Positions 1-6,528 are shown, numbered from the stretch's first letter. The stretch: 7,611 bases of DNA from an uncultured Lachnospiraceae bacterium (GCA_945492935.1 CALYVE010000072.1:1-7611), one strand, 5' to 3'. Translations and numbers: made by a program. Notes: generated by a model from the sequence alone, not told the origin.

Positions 1-1935
1 ATCGGCAACGTATATGAGATTGTTCTGGCAGACAGCATTGCCCGTTATAAAAGAATGGTAGGTTATGATGTCCGTTTCCAGACAGGTACAGACGAGCATG
101 GCCAGAAAGTCGAAGAAAAAGCAAAGGCTGCAGGCAAAACACCGAAGCAGTTTGTTGATGATGTATCTGAAATCATCAAGGGTCAGTTTGACTGCATGAA
201 CATTGATTATGACAAGTTCATTCGGACAACGGATGAATACCATGAAAAGCAGGTTCAGAAGATCTTCAGAAAGCTGTACGATCAGGGTGATATCTATAAG
301 GGAGAATATGAGGGTATGTATTGTACCCCTTGTGAGTCTTTCTTTACACAGTCACAGCTTGTTGATGGCAAATGTCCGGATTGTGGCAGAGAGGTTCAAC
401 CTGCTAAGGAGGAGGCATACTTCTTCAAGCTTAGCAAATACGCTGATCGCTTAATTCAGCATATTAATGATCATCCGGAATTTATTCAGCCGGAGTCGCG
501 TAAGAATGAGATGATGAACAACTTCCTTCTTCCGGGCTTACAGGATCTTTGTGTGTCAAGAACCTCCTTCAAGTGGGGTATTCCGGTTGACTTTGATCCG
601 GGGCATGTTGTTTATGTATGGATTGATGCATTATCAAATTACATCACAGGTCTTGGTTATGATGCGGACGGAGAGTCCGGTGATTTGTACAGAAGATACT
701 GGCCGGCAGATTTACATTTGATTGGCAAGGATATTCTTCGTTTCCATACAATTTACTGGCCAATTATGCTTATGGCGCTCGACCAGCCGCTTCCAAAGCA
801 GATATTTGGACATCCTTGGTTGATTCAGAGTGACGGAAAGATGAGTAAATCCCGTGGAAATGTTATTTATGCGGATGATATGGTAGATTTCTTCGGGGTG
901 GATGCTGTTCGTTACTTCCTGATTCATGAGATGCCATTTGAAAATGATGGTGTTATTTCCTGGGAGCTTGTGATTGAGCGAATCAACTCTGAACTTGCAA
1001 ATACACTTGGAAACCTTGTGAACCGTACAATCTCTATGTCAAACAAATATTTTGGCGGAGTTGTTACAAATGCAGGCGTGAATGAGCCGGTTGATGATGA
1101 CTTAAAGAAGGTTGTAATCGATACAAGATTACGGGTGAATGCTTGCATGGACAAGCTTCGTGTTGCCGATGCCGTAACAGAGATTTTTGCGTTGTTCAAG
1201 CGCTGCAACAAATATATTGATGAGACTATGCCTTGGGCACTTGCAAAGGATGAGTCGCAGACAGGTCGTCTGAATACCGTTCTTTACAATCTGGTTGAGA
1301 GCATTGTAGTTGGTGCTACCTTGCTTGAACCGTTTATGCCGGAGACATCCGAAAAGATTTTAAAACAGTTAAATGCAACGAAGCGTAAGGTTACAGAGCT
1401 TTCTACATTTGGTTTGTATCCAAATGGCAATCAGGTAACCGCAGAGCCTGAGATTTTATTCGCACGTATTGATGCACAGGCTATGCTGGCAGAAATCGAA
1501 AAGAAATTCCCTGCAAAGGCAGCAGAGCCTGCAGAAGAAAAGCCAAAAGAAGAAGCAAAACCAAAGGCAAAAACAATCGAAATTCCAACGGTGGAAGCAG
1601 TTGTAAAAGAAGAAATTTCGATTGATGAATTCGAGAAGATGCAGCTGCAAATCGGTGAAGTGCTTTCGTGTGAAGCAGTAGCGAAGTCAAAGAAGCTTCT
1701 TTGTTCGCAGGTTCAGGTACAGGGAAAGACTTTACAGATTGTATCAGGTATAAAGAACTACTATAGTCCGGAAGAAATGGTCGGAAAGAAAGTCGTAGTC
1801 ATAACAAACTTAAAACCTACAAAGCTTGCAGGAGTGTTATCCGAAGGAATGCTTTTGTGTGCAGAGGATTTTGAAGGAAATCTTGCATTATTAACAGCAG
1901 AAAAGAATATGCCGGCAGGTGCGCTTATCAGTTAA
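1..1935 (+). CDS. metG: Methionine--tRNA ligase (MetRS), 5'-truncated by the window edge
   Basis: Charges tRNA-Met with methionine in the cytoplasm, using ATP. The reading frame is open from base 1 and starts with IGNVYE, the tail of the class I HIGH-type signature, so only about 15-20 codons are missing; the ATG at 55 is internal. Visible elements in order: a zinc-knuckle insertion with two CxxC pairs (codons at 322/331 and 373/382), the catalytic KMSKS loop (838-852, inside DGKMSKSRGN), the helical anticodon-binding domain with NTLGNLVNR and the PWALAK segment, a K/E/A/P-rich linker (about 1504-1620), and a C-terminal Trbp111/EMAPII-like tRNA-binding domain (about 1621-1932, with QIVSGIKNYY and LKPTKLAGVLSEGMLL). 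This is the long dimeric bacterial form. No key residue is missing and no frameshift is seen. A terminator follows directly, so it is the last gene of its transcript. Upstream control lies outside the window. Confidence 0.98.
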   Translation: MGNVYEIVLADSIARYKRMVGYDVRFQTGTDEHGQKVEEKAKAAGKTPKQFVDDVSEIIKGQFDCMNIDYDKFIRTTDEYHEKQVQKIFRKLYDQGDIYKGEYEGMYCTPCESFFTQSQLVDGKCPDCGREVQPAKEEAYFFKLSKYADRLIQHINDHPEFIQPESRKNEMMNNFLLPGLQDLCVSRTSFKWGIPVDFDPGHVVYVWIDALSNYITGLGYDADGESGDLYRRYWPADLHLIGKDILRFHTIYWPIMLMALDQPLPKQIFGHPWLIQSDGKMSKSRGNVIYADDMVDFFGVDAVRYFLIHEMPFENDGVISWELVIERINSELANTLGNLVNRTISMSNKYFGGVVTNAGVNEPVDDDLKKVVIDTRLRVNACMDKLRVADAVTEIFALFKRCNKYIDETMPWALAKDESQTGRLNTVLYNLVESIVVGATLLEPFMPETSEKILKQLNATKRKVTELSTFGLYPNGNQVTAEPEILFARIDAQAMLAEIEKKFPAKAAEPAEEKPKEEAKPKAKTIEIPTVEAVVKEEISIDEFEKMQLQIGEVLSCEAVAKSKKLLCSQVQVQGKTLQIVSGIKNYYSPEEMVGKKVVVITNLKPTKLAGVLSEGMLLCAEDFEGNLALLTAEKNMPAGALIS

Positions 1936-1945
1936 GCAATAAATG

Positions 1946-1986
1946 AGAGATGAGGACAGATAATAACAATCTTCCTCATCTTTTTT
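1946..1986 (+). terminator. Rho-independent terminator of metG
   Basis: A perfect 8-bp stem pairs GATGAGGA (1949-1956) with TCCTCATC (1973-1980). The pairing extends inward by AGAT/ATCT after one bulged C and outward into the T-run. A run of six T (1981-1986) follows at once. It begins 13 bases after the metG stop codon and separates metG from the dehydrogenase gene. Confidence 0.88.
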
Positions 1987-2081
1987 AATATACCCAGATC
2001 TATACGAATAAACTGCAGCCTTGTGGCGCGTGGCCCTGCCGGCAATTCTTGCTTAATATAAAAACAGGAGGAGTTGATACG

Positions 2082-3101
2082 ATGAAAGTATTATTAATTG
2101 GAGGCACAGGTACAATCAGCATGGCGATTACGAAGCAGCTTGTCGAAACGGGACATGAGGTATGGCTTCTCAATCGCGGAAATCGTTCGGATGCGCTTTC
2201 GGACAAAGTAAAAACAATCGTGGCAGACATCAATGATGAAGAAGCAGTGAAAGAAAAGCTGGGAGCTATGACATTTGATGTAGTGTGTGAATTCATAGGC
2301 TTTGTCAAGGCTCAGCTTGAACGGGATTATCGACTTTTTGCAGGTCGAACAAAACAATACATGTATATAAGTTCGGCATCCGCTTATCAAAAACCGGTTG
2401 CAAACTATCGAATCAATGAGGGAACGCCGCTTGCAAATCCGTATTGGGAATATTCCCGAAACAAAATAGAATGTGAGGAATATCTGATGAAGCTTTACCG
2501 CGAGGAAGGATTTCCTATCACGATTATCCGACCAAGTCACACCTATGATGAGCGTTCGATTCCACTTGGAGTACATGGAAATAAAGGAAGCTGGCAGGTT
2601 GTAAAGCGTATGCTTGAAGGAAAACCGGTCATCGTGCACGGTGACGGCACTTCTCTTTGGACTATGACGCACAATTCGGACTTTGCTAAGGGCTTCATTG
2701 GGCTTATGAACAATGTGCATGCCATCGGCGAGGCATTTCAAATTACTTCCGATGAGAGTCTGACATGGAATCAGATTTATCAGAGTATTGCAGATGCACT
2801 CGGAGTAAAATGGACGCCGTACTATGTTGCATCAAGCTTCCTCGATGCGGCAAGTGATTATGATTTTAACGGAAGTCTTATTGGCGACAAAGCAAACTCT
2901 GTCGTGTTTGACAACAGCAAGCTTAAACGTGCTGTCCCTGATTTTGTGGCAACAGTACGGTTTGATCAGGGTGTCAAAATGGCAGTTGATTACGTTTTAG
3001 CGCATCCCGAATATCAACAGGAGGATCCTGAATTTGATGTCTGGTGTGATCGTGTGATGGAAGCCTTGGAGCAGGCGAAAGCCGCAATATTTACAAAGTA
3101 A
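2082..3101 (+). CDS. NAD-dependent epimerase/dehydratase-like protein (atypical SDR family)
   Basis: A predicted soluble 339-residue Rossmann-fold protein of the extended/atypical short-chain dehydrogenase superfamily. The start is the ATG at 2082, preceded at 10 bases by a perfect AGGAGG (2066-2071); a TTG at 2049 would put that RBS inside the gene and spoil the N-terminal Rossmann strand. Seen in the protein: MKVLLIGGTGTIS at the N-terminus (dinucleotide-binding glycine motif, residues 7-13), a Ser-rich strand YISSASAY (95-102), and YSRNK (124-128), which fits the YxxxK catalytic pair. IIRPSHTY (148-155) is the usual strand after the catalytic helix. The C-terminal part resembles NAD-dependent epimerase/dehydratases, but the substrate (nucleotide sugar or other) cannot be read from sequence. 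It is isolated from metG by a terminator. The acyltransferase gene follows 51 bases downstream with a promoter overlapping this gene's end. A role in sugar modification is possible but not shown. Confidence 0.9.
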   Translation: MKVLLIGGTGTISMAITKQLVETGHEVWLLNRGNRSDALSDKVKTIVADINDEEAVKEKLGAMTFDVVCEFIGFVKAQLERDYRLFAGRTKQYMYISSASAYQKPVANYRINEGTPLANPYWEYSRNKIECEEYLMKLYREEGFPITIIRPSHTYDERSIPLGVHGNKGSWQVVKRMLEGKPVIVHGDGTSLWTMTHNSDFAKGFIGLMNNVHAIGEAFQITSDESLTWNQIYQSIADALGVKWTPYYVASSFLDAASDYDFNGSLIGDKANSVVFDNSKLKRAVPDFVATVRFDQGVKMAVDYVLAHPEYQQEDPEFDVWCDRVMEALEQAKAAIFTK

Positions 3102-3118
3102 TGGTATTCGATTATAAT
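3090..3118 (+). promoter_or_regulatory. Sigma-A-type promoter for the acyltransferase gene
   Basis: TTTACA (3090-3095, five of six matches to TTGACA), a 17-base spacer, then a perfect TATAAT (3113-3118). The -35 element lies within the last codons of the dehydrogenase gene and the -10 in the short gap. The predicted start near 3125 leaves a leader of roughly 28 bases containing the RBS GGAGG (3143-3147). This would let the acyltransferase be expressed independently. Confidence 0.68.
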
Positions 3119-3152
3119 GGATTTGTGATATGAGTTTTTCTTGGAGGTTGGG

Positions 3153-4301
3153 ATGAAGTCGAATAAGCAATTTATGATATTATCTGCGATTGGCATTGTA
3201 ATGGTGGTCGATTTGCATGCAGGTACATCCCTTGAATTGGGAACAGCATATTTTCCATATAATTCATTTTTTATGCCAATGTTTATGTTTATTTCAGGAT
3301 ATTTTATATCACATAAAAGATGCATAGAAGAACCAATCGAATATATGTACAGAAAAGTGAAAAGAATTTTGCTTCCCTACTTAGGATGGTCCTTGTATTA
3401 TGCCACATTTATTAATATATTGAGATTGTTCACACCGGTGAGAGTCGGATTTGAACTTTCTGTTGTGGAATACATAAAAGGCATATTTCTGTGCGGAGAA
3501 ATTTTTGATATAAACGCACCAGGTTATTTTGCCATTATATTGTTTTATGTGACAATAATTATGATCGCACTTAGGCGAATACTTGGAAAATTCTGGAATG
3601 ATTATTTGATCACGGTTGTTTTTATTGCGTTAGGCTGTTTTGTTGTGAGATACAGTTTGATGAATTCGCATAATTTCGCAACAGCGACAGTATTTAACAT
3701 GGCAATGAAGGTTGTTATTTCTTTACAGTTTTTTCAGTTAGGAACCCTATACAAAAACAAATTGGAAAAGTATGTATCGAAAATTAATCTGGTTGTTATC
3801 ATTCTATGTTTTTTCGGAATCATTCGTATTGTTCAGCATAACCTTGGAAATATTCGATGGTCACTTAACCGGTTAGTATTTAATCAGCAGTTGTCCGATG
3901 TTCGTTTTCATATGGGTTATTTCATTCCTTTTTTGACATCTTTGATGGGAATCATTTTATGGGTAAAAATTGCAGAATTTCTTGTTCCTGTATTAGGAGA
4001 AAATAAACTATGTAATTATATATCAGATCATACATTTGGGATTATGATGCATCATATTACATTTATGTCGATTCTGAATTGGATTCTTGTCGGTATTAAT
4101 CGAATAAAAGCTATACCAGGACTTGATGTAGATGCAATAAAAACTTCATCGTGGTATCGATTTGTATGGGGAGAAACCGCGGATTTCAAATTCTTTTATT
4201 TCTTGATAGGAATAATAGGAAGCTGTTTGTTCTGTTATCTTGTTGATAGGATAAAAAAATACGCGAGAAAAATAAGTACTTTAAGAAATGATAAATCATA
4301 A
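3153..4301 (+). CDS. Membrane acyltransferase, acyltransferase-3 family
   Basis: A 382-residue multi-pass membrane protein, most likely of the acyltransferase-3 family, which moves acetyl or other acyl groups onto cell-surface sugars, glycans or small molecules. The start is the ATG at 3153, five bases after GGAGG (3143-3147); a TTG at 3141 would overlap that RBS. Family features: first membrane helix with a conserved-type histidine (ILSAIGIVMVVDLHAG, His22), a second helix with MPMFMFISGYF (residues 41-51), then the basic KVKRILLPYLGW (68-79). About eight to ten hydrophobic segments follow, ending in a short basic cytoplasmic tail. The length fits stand-alone family members. The gene is clearly richer in A+T and in ATA/AAT-type codons than metG or the dehydrogenase, which suggests separate ancestry, as often found for surface-modification genes. 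The acceptor is unknown. Family assignment is good, specific function unassigned. Confidence 0.85.
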   Translation: MKSNKQFMILSAIGIVMVVDLHAGTSLELGTAYFPYNSFFMPMFMFISGYFISHKRCIEEPIEYMYRKVKRILLPYLGWSLYYATFINILRLFTPVRVGFELSVVEYIKGIFLCGEIFDINAPGYFAIILFYVTIIMIALRRILGKFWNDYLITVVFIALGCFVVRYSLMNSHNFATATVFNMAMKVVISLQFFQLGTLYKNKLEKYVSKINLVVIILCFFGIIRIVQHNLGNIRWSLNRLVFNQQLSDVRFHMGYFIPFLTSLMGIILWVKIAEFLVPVLGENKLCNYISDHTFGIMMHHITFMSILNWILVGINRIKAIPGLDVDAIKTSSWYRFVWGETADFKFFYFLIGIIGSCLFCYLVDRIKKYARKISTLRNDKS

Positions 4302-4335
4302 AAGACAATGACTCTTGTGAATGGTATAGTGGGCA

Positions 4336-4376
4336 AAAAAAGGGGGCTGTAGATGTGTGCATCTGTAGCCTTCTTT
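4336..4376. terminator. Bidirectional terminator hairpin after the acyltransferase gene
   Basis: GGCTGTAGATG (4345-4355) pairs with CATCTGTAGCC (4360-4370) over 11 positions including two G-U wobbles, with a TGTG loop. Flanking A and T runs extend the stem. On the minus strand the stem is followed by CCCC and then a long T-run (complement of 4335-4341), a classic terminator. On the plus strand the T-run is interrupted (TTCTTTC). It can therefore stop both acyltransferase transcripts and transcripts arriving from the lipoprotein side. Confidence 0.7.
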
Positions 4377-4557
4377 CGTATATTGTATTTTTATTCCTCT
4401 GTTTTAGTAAGTAGTACGGCAATAGTGTTGTCCTTCTAGGCGCTTCTTTTTTCTGGGCAACGTCCTTGCTAATAAACTCAGCAGTGTTTCTATTCAGTTC
4501 AAATAGTGCCTTTAACCATATTTATTGACTTCTCCAAATTTTTACACAGGCAAAATA

Positions 4558-4590
4558 TCGTGTCATATATCGGCTGATTTTATGACACGA
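4558..4590. repeat. Perfect 10-bp inverted repeat
   Basis: TCGTGTCATA (4558-4567) and TATGACACGA (4581-4590) are perfect reverse complements separated by 13 bases. Overlapping pairings exist: ATCGTGT (4557-4563) also matches ACACGAT (4592-4598), and ATATCGGC (4567-4574) matches GCCGATAT (4620-4627). There is no T-run, so it is not a simple terminator. It could be a protein-binding palindrome or the end of a decayed insertion element. Confidence 0.6.
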
Positions 4591-4637
4591 AACACGATTC
4601 GGCGAGTGGAAGTTGCGGCGCCGATATTGGATGAAGC

Positions 4638-4669
4638 AAAAAAATGAGCAATACAATGCAAATCGTATT
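4638..4669 (-). terminator. Possible weak terminator of the lipoprotein gene
   Basis: Read on the minus strand, an 8-bp stem (4662-4669 with 4650-4657, one G-U wobble) encloses a four-base TTGC loop and begins five bases after the stop codon. A run of seven T follows, but five bases separate it from the stem and the stem is AT-rich, so termination is probably incomplete. The stronger hairpin at 4336-4376 may act as a back-up. Confidence 0.4.
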
Positions 4670-4674
4670 TGGAT

Positions 4675-5382
4675 TTATTCGTTACCTTCCGTCTCATCAG
4701 AAGGTTCTGCAGGCACATCATTTGTAGACGATGCAATCATAGCGTTGTCGATGGCTGCGAAATCGGAATCGCTGATGTAGAAGGTTTCCCCGTTCTCGAT
4801 GATTTCAACTGTGATTGTTACCGGATCGGCATAAGTTAAGTTGACACAGGCACGATCAAGGATCGTGAGCAAACCTGCTGAGAAGGTTGTTTCATATTGC
4901 TCGAGTGTGTAGGAATTGTATTTGCCTCTCTGGACCTCTTCATTGAAGCTGTTGATATAGTTTAGAACATCGTCATATGTCTGGTTGAAAAAGTCGATTG
5001 GCAAAATTGTGACATCCACGTAGTAGGTTCCGTCTTTTTCGTAAGCATCGGAAACCGAGTAGTTTACCTTTGTGTAAATGCTCTTGGCGAGACGGACATA
5101 CTCCGGATATAAAAGGTCGTGTGCGTCTGTAAGTGTGACGTTGTAGTAGGCGATGATCTGGTCGGCAAAGTAGTTCATGTTTGCCTCGTAGAGAGCATCG
5201 GCATCCTGTTTTGTAGAGCCTGTATCCTTGTAGTCGTTGCCGGAGTTAATATAGTTGATTGAAATAAGGCTTTTGACGTATTTTTTGTAGTGGTCCTTGC
5301 TTTTGCCGCCACATGCGCAAAGAGAGAGCAGCAAGAGCGCGCATACGAAAATATATGATAATTTTTGAAGTCTTTTTTTCAT
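4675..5382 (-). CDS. Predicted secreted lipoprotein, family not recognised
   Basis: A 235-residue protein with a lipoprotein signal peptide: basic MKKRLQK, a hydrophobic stretch (about residues 8-21), then the lipobox LCAC with the lipidated cysteine at residue 24, followed by GGKSKD. The mature part (about 212 residues) would be anchored to the outer face of the cytoplasmic membrane. It is acidic, rich in Tyr, Asn and Asp, has a helical region around 60-110 (ADALYEANMNYFADQI), beta-type stretches such as TYYVDVTILP, and ends in an acidic Pro/Glu tail. The start at 5382 is supported by the signal peptide and an AAGGA-type RBS seven bases upstream (complement of 5390-5394). It resembles hypothetical lipoproteins common in Lachnospiraceae, but I see no catalytic or ligand-binding motif. 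It is transcribed divergently from the coiled-coil gene. Lipoprotein status is confident, function unknown. Confidence 0.88.
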   Translation of the reverse strand: MKKRLQKLSYIFVCALLLLSLCACGGKSKDHYKKYVKSLISINYINSGNDYKDTGSTKQDADALYEANMNYFADQIIAYYNVTLTDAHDLLYPEYVRLAKSIYTKVNYSVSDAYEKDGTYYVDVTILPIDFFNQTYDDVLNYINSFNEEVQRGKYNSYTLEQYETTFSAGLLTILDRACVNLTYADPVTITVEIIENGETFYISDSDFAAIDNAMIASSTNDVPAEPSDETEGNE

Positions 5383-5488
5383 CAGTGTATCCTTTCATTT
5401 GTCGGAAATTGGCGCTTTGTAACAGCGTTTTTAAGTAAGTGGTCAAGAAAAAGGTAATCAATAATTTACATTCTGTCCTAACTTGATT

Positions 5489-5517
5489 ATTATATAAGAT
5501 AATTAAAAAATAGACAA
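5489..5517 (-). promoter_or_regulatory. Promoter of the lipoprotein gene
   Basis: On the minus strand, TTGTCT (complement of 5512-5517, four of six matches) is followed by exactly 17 bases and a perfect TATAAT (complement of 5489-5494). Transcription would start near 5482 and leave a leader of about 100 bases before the ATG at 5382. That leader contains only a weak hairpin (CGCT/AGCG around 5413-5427). Confidence 0.65.
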
Positions 5518-5547
5518 TAGAGCAAGTGAAAAACATGAAAAAAATAA

Positions 5548-5576
5548 GTGCATAACAAAGGGTTTTGTGCTATAAT
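5548..5576 (+). promoter_or_regulatory. Extended -10 promoter of the coiled-coil gene
   Basis: A perfect TATAAT (5571-5576) is preceded by TGC, giving the extended TGNTATAAT form. No good -35 is present at 17 bases (GTGCAT, 5548-5553), which extended -10 promoters tolerate. The predicted start near 5583 gives a leader of about 48 bases with the RBS AAAGGGG (5614-5620) ten bases before the ATG. Confidence 0.68.
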
Positions 5577-5630
5577 ACCATCGAGTTATTGTTTTCATGA
5601 TACTTAAATGATGAAAGGGGATTATAATAA

Positions 5631-6452
5631 ATGGATTTACAGATCAAAACGACATCGTTTGGCGGATATGACAAAAAAGCCGTTGAGGCATATATAGAAC
5701 AGCAGAATGAGGCGCATGAGAAAGAGGTTGAAGAATTAAAGGCGAATATTGTGAAGCTCAGCGAGACGGTTAAGAATCTCCATACGATGCGAGAGGTTAA
5801 CATGAATGAGTCTTCAAGCACAATCGACAGTCTTAAAAAGGCAAATGATGAGCTTCAGTTGGAGATTGTCCAGATTCGTGAAAAGCTGGATGTGTATAAG
5901 CAGCGTGAGGATGAGTCGGCAAGCAGATATGAGTCTATTTCAAGAACTTTGCTTGAGGCAAGAGAAAATGCGGATGCGATGACTCGTCAGACAGAGGCAC
6001 AGTGCCGTGAGAAGCAGCAGGCTACAGAGGCATATTGTGATGATTTGACATCCAGAACAACGGCGGAGTGTGATGCAATCCGTGCGGCGGCAGAGGCAGA
6101 ATGTGAAGAACTGCGCAAGGCTGCACAGGAGGAGACGGATACACTTCGTTCCAATACAGAATATGATTGTAGAACTTTGAATGAGAAGACAACAACAGAG
6201 TGTGAAGCACTTTTGACAAATACAACAGCTGAGTGTGAAGAGATGCGCGCAAATGCAATTGCAGAGTGCGAGGAGATGCGCAATCAGGCCAGACTTGATT
6301 CCTACAATACACGAATGGCTATTAAACGCGAGTGCGAAAGTGTCAGCGATTTTATGTCACAGCTTATGGTATCTGTAGATAATGTCGTTAAGGCATGCGA
6401 CGAGACAAAGAAGGTTGCAGATCAGGCATTCCCTGATTTATCAAATTCATAA
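5631..6452 (+). CDS. DivIVA-like coiled-coil protein with cysteine-bearing 11-residue repeats
   Basis: A 273-residue, highly charged cytoplasmic protein with no signal peptide or membrane segment. The first ~25 residues (IKTTSFGGYDKKAVEAYIEQQ) resemble the DivIVA/GpsB N-terminus, where an F-x-GYD-x-x-x-V-x-x-(F/Y)-(L/I) pattern precedes a coiled coil; in that family this end binds membrane or division proteins. Residues 26-109 are a heptad-type coiled coil. Residues 121-241 are eleven unbroken 11-residue units (consensus near T-x-A-E-C-E-E-L-R-x-x) with Cys at 125, 136, 147, 158, 180, 191, 202, 213 and 235, and Thr169 or Ser224 at the two skipped positions. A short helical tail with Cys256 and a polar end follows. 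The start has RBS AAAGGGG at 10 bases. It is divergent from the lipoprotein gene and upstream of the signalling gene. A cell-envelope or scaffold role is inferred from the N-terminus only; the function is otherwise unknown. Confidence 0.88.
   Translation: MDLQIKTTSFGGYDKKAVEAYIEQQNEAHEKEVEELKANIVKLSETVKNLHTMREVNMNESSSTIDSLKKANDELQLEIVQIREKLDVYKQREDESASRYESISRTLLEARENADAMTRQTEAQCREKQQATEAYCDDLTSRTTAECDAIRAAAEAECEELRKAAQEETDTLRSNTEYDCRTLNEKTTTECEALLTNTTAECEEMRANAIAECEEMRNQARLDSYNTRMAIKRECESVSDFMSQLMVSVDNVVKACDETKKVADQAFPDLSNS
5991..6353 (+). repeat. Eleven tandem 33-base coding repeats (hendecads)
   Basis: The DNA has a strict 33-base period encoding 11-residue units, including TEAYCDDLTSR, TTAECDAIRAA, AEAECEELRKA, TTAECEEMRAN and AIAECEEMRNQ. 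Units 8 and 9 (6201-6299 region) are the most alike; others have diverged, so the array is old rather than a recent expansion. The 11-residue spacing (4+3+4) puts units' positions 1 (Thr/Ala/Ile), 5 (Cys) and 8 (Leu/Met/Ile) on one face of a helix. Confidence 0.9.
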
Positions 6453-6476
6453 GATTTACACGACATTGAGTGCACG

Positions 6477-6510
6477 TCGAGTAGGAGAATGCCTACTCGA
6501 TTTTGCGTTT
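6477..6510 (+). terminator. Hairpin with interrupted T-run after the coiled-coil gene
   Basis: TCGAGTAGG (6477-6485) pairs perfectly with CCTACTCGA (6492-6500) around a six-base loop. The following stretch, TTTTGCGTTT, is a broken T-run, so termination is likely but may be partial. It lies 24 bases after the stop codon and 18 bases before the start of the next gene. Confidence 0.7.
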
Positions 6511-6528
6511 AGTATATGAGGAAATACC

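Larger units (their letters stand above)
4302..4674. other. Gene-free 373-base interval between convergent genes
   Basis: It holds a strong hairpin (4336-4376), a second weaker hairpin next to the lipoprotein stop (4638-4669), and a cluster of inverted repeats (4558-4627). On the minus strand one frame stays open from 4521 down to 4186 without a usual start codon, and another frame ends in a short hydrophilic tail at 4391. Neither has a ribosome binding site or a family match that I recognise. A 21-codon plus-strand ORF starts at 4582 inside the inverted repeat and has no RBS. The interval could be a decayed gene or insertion-element remnant; I cannot show which. Confidence 0.6.

Noticed and set aside
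2049..2081. TTG-initiated extension of the dehydrogenase by 11 codons
   Set aside because: The extension covers the strong AGGAGG at 2066-2071 and precedes the Rossmann strand; ATG at 2082 is correctly spaced from that RBS.
2094..2741. Minus-strand ORF of 215 codons opposite the dehydrogenase
   Set aside because: It has no domain-like composition and no RBS and lies wholly antisense to a gene with clear family motifs.
4582..4647. Plus-strand 21-codon ORF starting within the inverted repeat
   Set aside because: It has no ribosome binding site, is very short, and its ATG lies within a repeat arm; no recognisable peptide family.
5411..5433. Small hairpin followed by TTTTT on the plus strand in the divergent region
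   Set aside because: The stem has only four to five base pairs and no plus-strand gene ends nearby, so a terminator or riboswitch call is not supported.
5987..6312. Two overlapping minus-strand ORFs opposite the hendecad array
   Set aside because: The 33-base coding periodicity excludes stop codons on the other strand too, producing repetitive shadow ORFs with no real features.
5991..6353. CRISPR-like array because of the regular 33-base period
   Set aside because: The units are contiguous, diverged and in frame within a coding sequence; there are no spacers.
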